64,000 nt of DNA from Leptolinea sp964397625 (GTDB taxonomy: Bacteria; Chloroflexota; Anaerolineae; Anaerolineales; Anaerolineaceae): NCBI GenBank assembly GCA_964397625.1, contig CAYNJT010000011.1, positions 1 to 64,000 on the forward strand. Direction: 5' to 3'. The position numbers and the translations under genes were made by a program. Below are positions 61,350 through 64,000 of this stretch, one piece after another (position 1 is the stretch's first letter; every line of letters begins with the position of its first letter). A model generated the notes under the pieces. That model was not told the origin of the DNA. It did no database searches and worked only from the letters and a program-made list of their open reading frames with translations.

Positions 61350-62510
61350 TTACGGATTTACAAGTGAGTCAAAGACGATCTTGCCGCCTTTTACAGCCAG
61401 CACAGCGGCCGGTTTCTTCGGGTTGTGGTTTTCATCCAGCTTGAAGGTACCGGAAACAAGTTTGAATTCCATCGTTTCCAGAGTCGAGCGGACTTTTTCC
61501 ACATCGTCAGTTCCAGCTTTGTCGATGGCAGAAACAATCATATTGATGGCATCGTAGCCGAGAACAGCCAGAGCATCCGGAACAGCACCCTTGTATTCAG
61601 CCGCGTAGGCTTTCAGCAAGTTTTGTACTTCGGGGCGCGGATCTTCGGGGGCGTAGTGGTTGGTGTAGAAACCGCCTTCGGCAGCCGCTTTATCAAGGTC
61701 AGCGGAATCCCAGCCATCACCACCCATGAACGGAGCGGTAATGCCTTTTTCCTTGGCCTGTTTGGCAGCCAGGTTGACGATGTTGTAGTAATCGGGCAGA
61801 TAAATTACATCCGGTTTGGCAGCAGCAACCTTGGCCAGAATAGCGGAGAAGTCGGTGTCTGTAGAAGTGTAGGATTCGGTACCGACGATCTTGCCGCCTT
61901 TTTCAGTGAAGGCTTTTTCGAAGTATTCAGCCAGACCCTTGACATAGTCGTTTGACTGATCAACAAGGACGAAAGCGGTTTTGGCTTTCAGGTTGCTGAT
62001 GGCGAATGAAGCGCCGATGGTGCCCTGGAAGGGATCGATGAAGCAAGCGCGGAAGATGTAGGGTTTGACCTTTCCATCAGCCCCAACCGTAACGGAAGGA
62101 TTGGTGGAAGTGGAGGTTACCTGGATTACTTTCGCGGCATTGGCGATTTCAGACACGGGGATGGAAGCCTTGGAGCAGACTTCGCCCATGATGAATTTCA
62201 CTTTATCCTGGTTGATGACTTTGTTGGCCGCGTTGACAGCGGGGTCAGGGGTGCATTGTGAGTCTTCAACAATGGCTGTGATTTTCTTGCCTAAAACGCC
62301 GCCCTTGGCATTCCATTCTTTGATGGCCAGCAGAGCGCCGTCGCGGGTGGAGACACCAAAGGTTGGAACCGGGCCACTCAGAGGAGCCAAAATGGCGATT
62401 TTAATTTCACCATCAGCAGCAGCGGGAGCCGCGACCGGGGCTAATGGAGCAAACGCGCTGAGTGTAAGTACCAGAACCATCAATACACTAAAAATCTTGA
62501 ATGTACGCAT
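61350..62510 (-). CDS. livK: branched-chain amino acid ABC transporter substrate-binding protein LivK
   Basis: 386 residues. Signal peptide MRTFKIFSVLMVLVLTLSAFA followed by an Ala/Pro-rich stretch, then a Peripla_BP_6 domain beginning EIKIAILAPLSGPVPTFG with GALLAIKEWNAKGG and FIMGEVCSKASIPV. It captures amino acids or related solutes outside the membrane. No lipobox cysteine is seen, so how it is retained is unclear. The ATG at 62510 has GGAGGAG upstream. The ligand could be Leu/Ile/Val or urea/amide-type compounds. Confidence 0.93.
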   Translation of the reverse strand: MRTFKIFSVLMVLVLTLSAFAPLAPVAAPAAADGEIKIAILAPLSGPVPTFGVSTRDGALLAIKEWNAKGGVLGKKITAIVEDSQCTPDPAVNAANKVINQDKVKFIMGEVCSKASIPVSEIANAAKVIQVTSTSTNPSVTVGADGKVKPYIFRACFIDPFQGTIGASFAISNLKAKTAFVLVDQSNDYVKGLAEYFEKAFTEKGGKIVGTESYTSTDTDFSAILAKVAAAKPDVIYLPDYYNIVNLAAKQAKEKGITAPFMGGDGWDSADLDKAAAEGGFYTNHYAPEDPRPEVQNLLKAYAAEYKGAVPDALAVLGYDAINMIVSAIDKAGTDDVEKVRSTLETMEFKLVSGTFKLDENHNPKKPAAVLAVKGGKIVFDSLVNP

Positions 62511-62713
62511 AGAAACTTCTCCTCCTATTGACGAATGTGTAATATTTGGTTCAACCACTGTTTCAGGACTGCAAATCCCATAACAGCAATATCAAACAGA
62601 AAACACCTATTCCTGTGCCAGATCACCTCCATTCTATAAGGGGATCCCGTAACGAATATTCAATTCACAATAAACGGGGGAGGGCTATCAAGGCGAGATA
62701 CCCCGATAGCAAT

Positions 62714-62744
62714 AATCAAACAAAAGCGGTCCTTTTGTTTGATT
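62714..62744 (-). promoter_or_regulatory. 13-bp perfect palindrome at the livK mRNA 5' end
   Basis: AATCAAACAAAAG (62714-62726) and CTTTTGTTTGATT (62732-62744) are exact inverted repeats around a 5-bp spacer. They lie just downstream of the livK -10 box, starting near +4. They could be a repressor operator or a 5'-end hairpin. A second inverted repeat, GCTATC/GATAGC, follows in the ~240-nt leader, in which I see no further genes. Confidence 0.65.
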
Positions 62745-62754
62745 GACTTTAGCT

Positions 62755-62783
62755 AATATACATGGGATGATGGAACTTGTCAA
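62755..62783 (-). promoter_or_regulatory. sigma-70-type promoter of the liv operon
   Basis: On the minus strand TTGACA (62778-62783), a 17-bp spacer, then TATATT (62755-62760). It directs transcription towards livK, about 240 bp away. Confidence 0.82.
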
Positions 62784-62833
62784 GGAGAATATATTTTTAA
62801 TACCAATCTCATAAAAAATTACCCGGTAAAAAC

Positions 62834-62862
62834 TTGACAGAAACAATGCGGTTCTATATAAT
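62834..62862 (+). promoter_or_regulatory. consensus sigma-70 promoter
   Basis: TTGACA (62834-62839), a 17-bp spacer and TATAAT (62857-62862): both boxes match consensus exactly. It sits 40 bp before the ATG of the small membrane protein and is divergent from the liv promoter. Confidence 0.88.
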
Positions 62863-62901
62863 CCAAAAATTAACAACCTTATAACCATGGGAGAGAGGCA
62901 A

Positions 62902-63303
62902 ATGAAAAAAGCCATCCTTAATCGCGGTCTTATCGTCCCGTTGTTCGTTCTCCAGTTTGTTCCCCTCGCTATTTTTCCCCCAGAATCATTTTCCATGTCA
63001 ACACAGGAATGGTGGCTTCCCCTCCTTCTGGCCGTGCTGTCCATTTTTGCCACTATTGAATTGCTGGTCCGTCACAGCCAGGAACCCTGGCCCTGGTACC
63101 TTCTCTCCTTTTCGCAGGGTTTTAATGTCATCAGCCGCCTGTTAATGGTGATGCCCCACACCACAAAAGCTGTCGACAATAATCAGGTTTTCAATACTCC
63201 ATATGTGTTAATTGCCATAATCAGTGTCGCGATATCCTGGTTCTACCTCTGGTACCTTGAGCAACCTGAAGTACGCATGGGCGTTTTCCCCGAAACAAAG
63301 TAA
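62902..63303 (+). CDS. hypothetical four-helix membrane protein
   Basis: 133 residues with predicted helices at about 8-26, 40-58, 68-88 and 102-122. I recognise no family. The start is set by the AGAGAGG site at 62892-62898, just before ATG 62902; an ATG at 62887 lies before that site. It has a perfect promoter and its own terminator, so it is a well-expressed single-gene unit of unknown function. Confidence 0.75.
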   Translation: MKKAILNRGLIVPLFVLQFVPLAIFPPESFSMSTQEWWLPLLLAVLSIFATIELLVRHSQEPWPWYLLSFSQGFNVISRLLMVMPHTTKAVDNNQVFNTPYVLIAIISVAISWFYLWYLEQPEVRMGVFPETK

Positions 63304-63320
63304 TACTCAGATTGATTTTT

Positions 63321-63362
63321 TGACCGGTGCGGGATCATTCATCCTCACCGGTCATTTTTTTT
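63321..63362 (+). terminator. Intrinsic terminator after the small membrane protein
   Basis: TGACCGGTG (63321-63329) pairs with CACCGGTCA (63346-63354), with an inner GGAT/ATCC extension, followed by eight Ts at 63355-63362. Confidence 0.9.
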
Positions 63363-63392
63363 GTCTGTCTGTCCCAGATTGTTTTCTTCGGT

Positions 63393-64000
63393 TCAGTCAG
63401 GAGACTGAAACTTCTTCTCCATTTCAAGCAATGCTTTTTTTCGCTCAACACCCCAGCGGTATCCGCTTAATGTACCGTTACTATGAATGATCCTGTGGCA
63501 TGGATTGACAATCGCCACCGGATTGGCTGCGCAGGCAGTGGCTACAGCCCTCGCGGCAGATGGTTTCCCCACAGATTCCGCCAATTGCGAGTAACTGCGG
63601 GTTTCACCAAATGGGATTTTGCGTAATTCTTCCCATACTTTCATTTGAAAAGCAGTTGCCTGAATTTCAAGGGGGATAGCAAACCGGCAAACTTCCCCAG
63701 TGAAATAATTTCTCATCTGCTCCACCCACCCATCAAGTTCACCGTTGTGCTTTTCGATAAATGCCCTTGGAAATTCGGCGCCAAGATCTTTGACGAGTGA
63801 ATCGCTATCTTCCCCAAACTTTACTGAACAGACTCCTCGTTCTGTACCTGCCATGATCATCTTTCCCAGCGGAGTGTCCAAAAGCTCATAAACAATTTTC
63901 ATACCCATTCCTCCGTTCTTATATTGTCCGGGGGTCATACCCAGTGTGTTTGCTGCTTTCTCATACAGGCGGCTTGATGAGCCAAAACCTGCCGCGTATT
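63393..64000 (-). CDS. ada: Ada-type regulator/methylated-DNA methyltransferase, 5' end outside window
   Basis: The frame is open to the window edge, so this is the C-terminal ~202 residues. The edge-proximal part reads AAGFGSSSRLYEKAANTLGMTP, the second helix-turn-helix of an AraC-type DNA-binding domain as in Ada. Then comes a methyltransferase domain with FQMKVWEELRKIPFGETRSYSQLAE and the active site NPCHRII, whose Cys accepts the methyl group from O6-methylguanine. A Met at 63938 might suggest a stand-alone Ogt, but the upstream homology argues for a fusion. Whether the N-terminal phosphotriester domain is present cannot be seen. Confidence 0.9.
   Translation of the reverse strand, partial: YAAGFGSSSRLYEKAANTLGMTPGQYKNGGMGMKIVYELLDTPLGKMIMAGTERGVCSVKFGEDSDSLVKDLGAEFPRAFIEKHNGELDGWVEQMRNYFTGEVCRFAIPLEIQATAFQMKVWEELRKIPFGETRSYSQLAESVGKPSAARAVATACAANPVAIVNPCHRIIHSNGTLSGYRWGVERKKALLEMEKKFQSPD

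Noticed and set aside
61425..61955. 176-codon plus-strand frame opposite livK
   Set aside because: Antisense shadow of a strongly supported binding-protein gene.
63393..63938. Stand-alone ogt starting at 63938
   Set aside because: The in-frame residues upstream match an AraC-type helix-turn-helix, as in Ada fusions.
1..64000. CRISPR array, insertion sequence, prophage or integrase
   Set aside because: No regularly spaced repeats, no transposase or integrase motifs and no terminal inverted repeats were seen on either strand.

Overview
This window looks like part of a Chloroflexota genome, most likely an Anaerolineae-type metagenome bin. That placement is inferred from a T-box-controlled leuS, RNase Y, a complete liv ABC operon, an MshA-like glycosyltransferase, Thr/Pro-rich (TPTxTPT) lipoprotein linkers and several FHA/VIT-VWA proteins. 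No rRNA is present to confirm it. Two runs of exactly 100 N mark scaffold joins. The one at 3305-3404 is a true unknown gap. The one at 30798-30897 is flanked by an identical 55-bp sequence on both sides, so it is an assembly artefact inside an intact rmlA.

Layout: 1-2.6 kb is a T-box leader and leuS. 2.7-6.8 kb has a secreted coiled-coil protein cut by the gap, then cydD (missing its start) and cydC. 6.9-12.7 kb holds a VIT/VWA surface protein, a TgpA-like transglutaminase membrane protein, a PAP2 phosphatase and a small YtxH-like protein. 12.7-32.2 kb is a large envelope polysaccharide locus: a membrane-anchored metalloprotease, an O-antigen polymerase/ligase, a Wzz-like protein, a lipoprotein, two AT-rich GT-C proteins, a second polymerase/ligase, a polyprenyl-phosphate sugar transferase, a WecG/TagA glycosyltransferase, an epimerase, a DUF115 protein, a polymerase/ligase-methyltransferase fusion, a flippase, rmlA and rmlB. 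32.7-37.7 kb is housekeeping: recX, rny, MBL hydrolase, Xaa-Pro peptidase and PfkB kinase.

37.8-45.3 kb is a second glycan module: a WecE-type sugar aminotransferase, a methyltransferase, a WbqC protein, an ArnC-like GT2, a GT-C transferase, a VTT/DedA protein and udk. Together with rmlAB, and with no rmlC/rmlD in the window, it suggests synthesis of a dTDP-4-amino-4,6-dideoxyhexose and its lipid-linked transfer outside the membrane, an Arn-like logic. 45.4-52.1 kb has a multi-PAS/GAF histidine kinase, a tRNA-Thr(CGU), an MshA-like glycosyltransferase, dinB and a diverged SIS-domain isomerase homologue. 52.2-57.1 kb has a candidate structured RNA, an orphan NuoE-NuoF fusion, two small hypotheticals, an AI-2E family protein and an FHA protein. 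57.2-62.8 kb is the livKHMGF branched-chain amino-acid type ABC operon with a clear promoter and structured leader. The window ends in a small membrane protein and the C-terminal part of an Ada-type DNA repair regulator.
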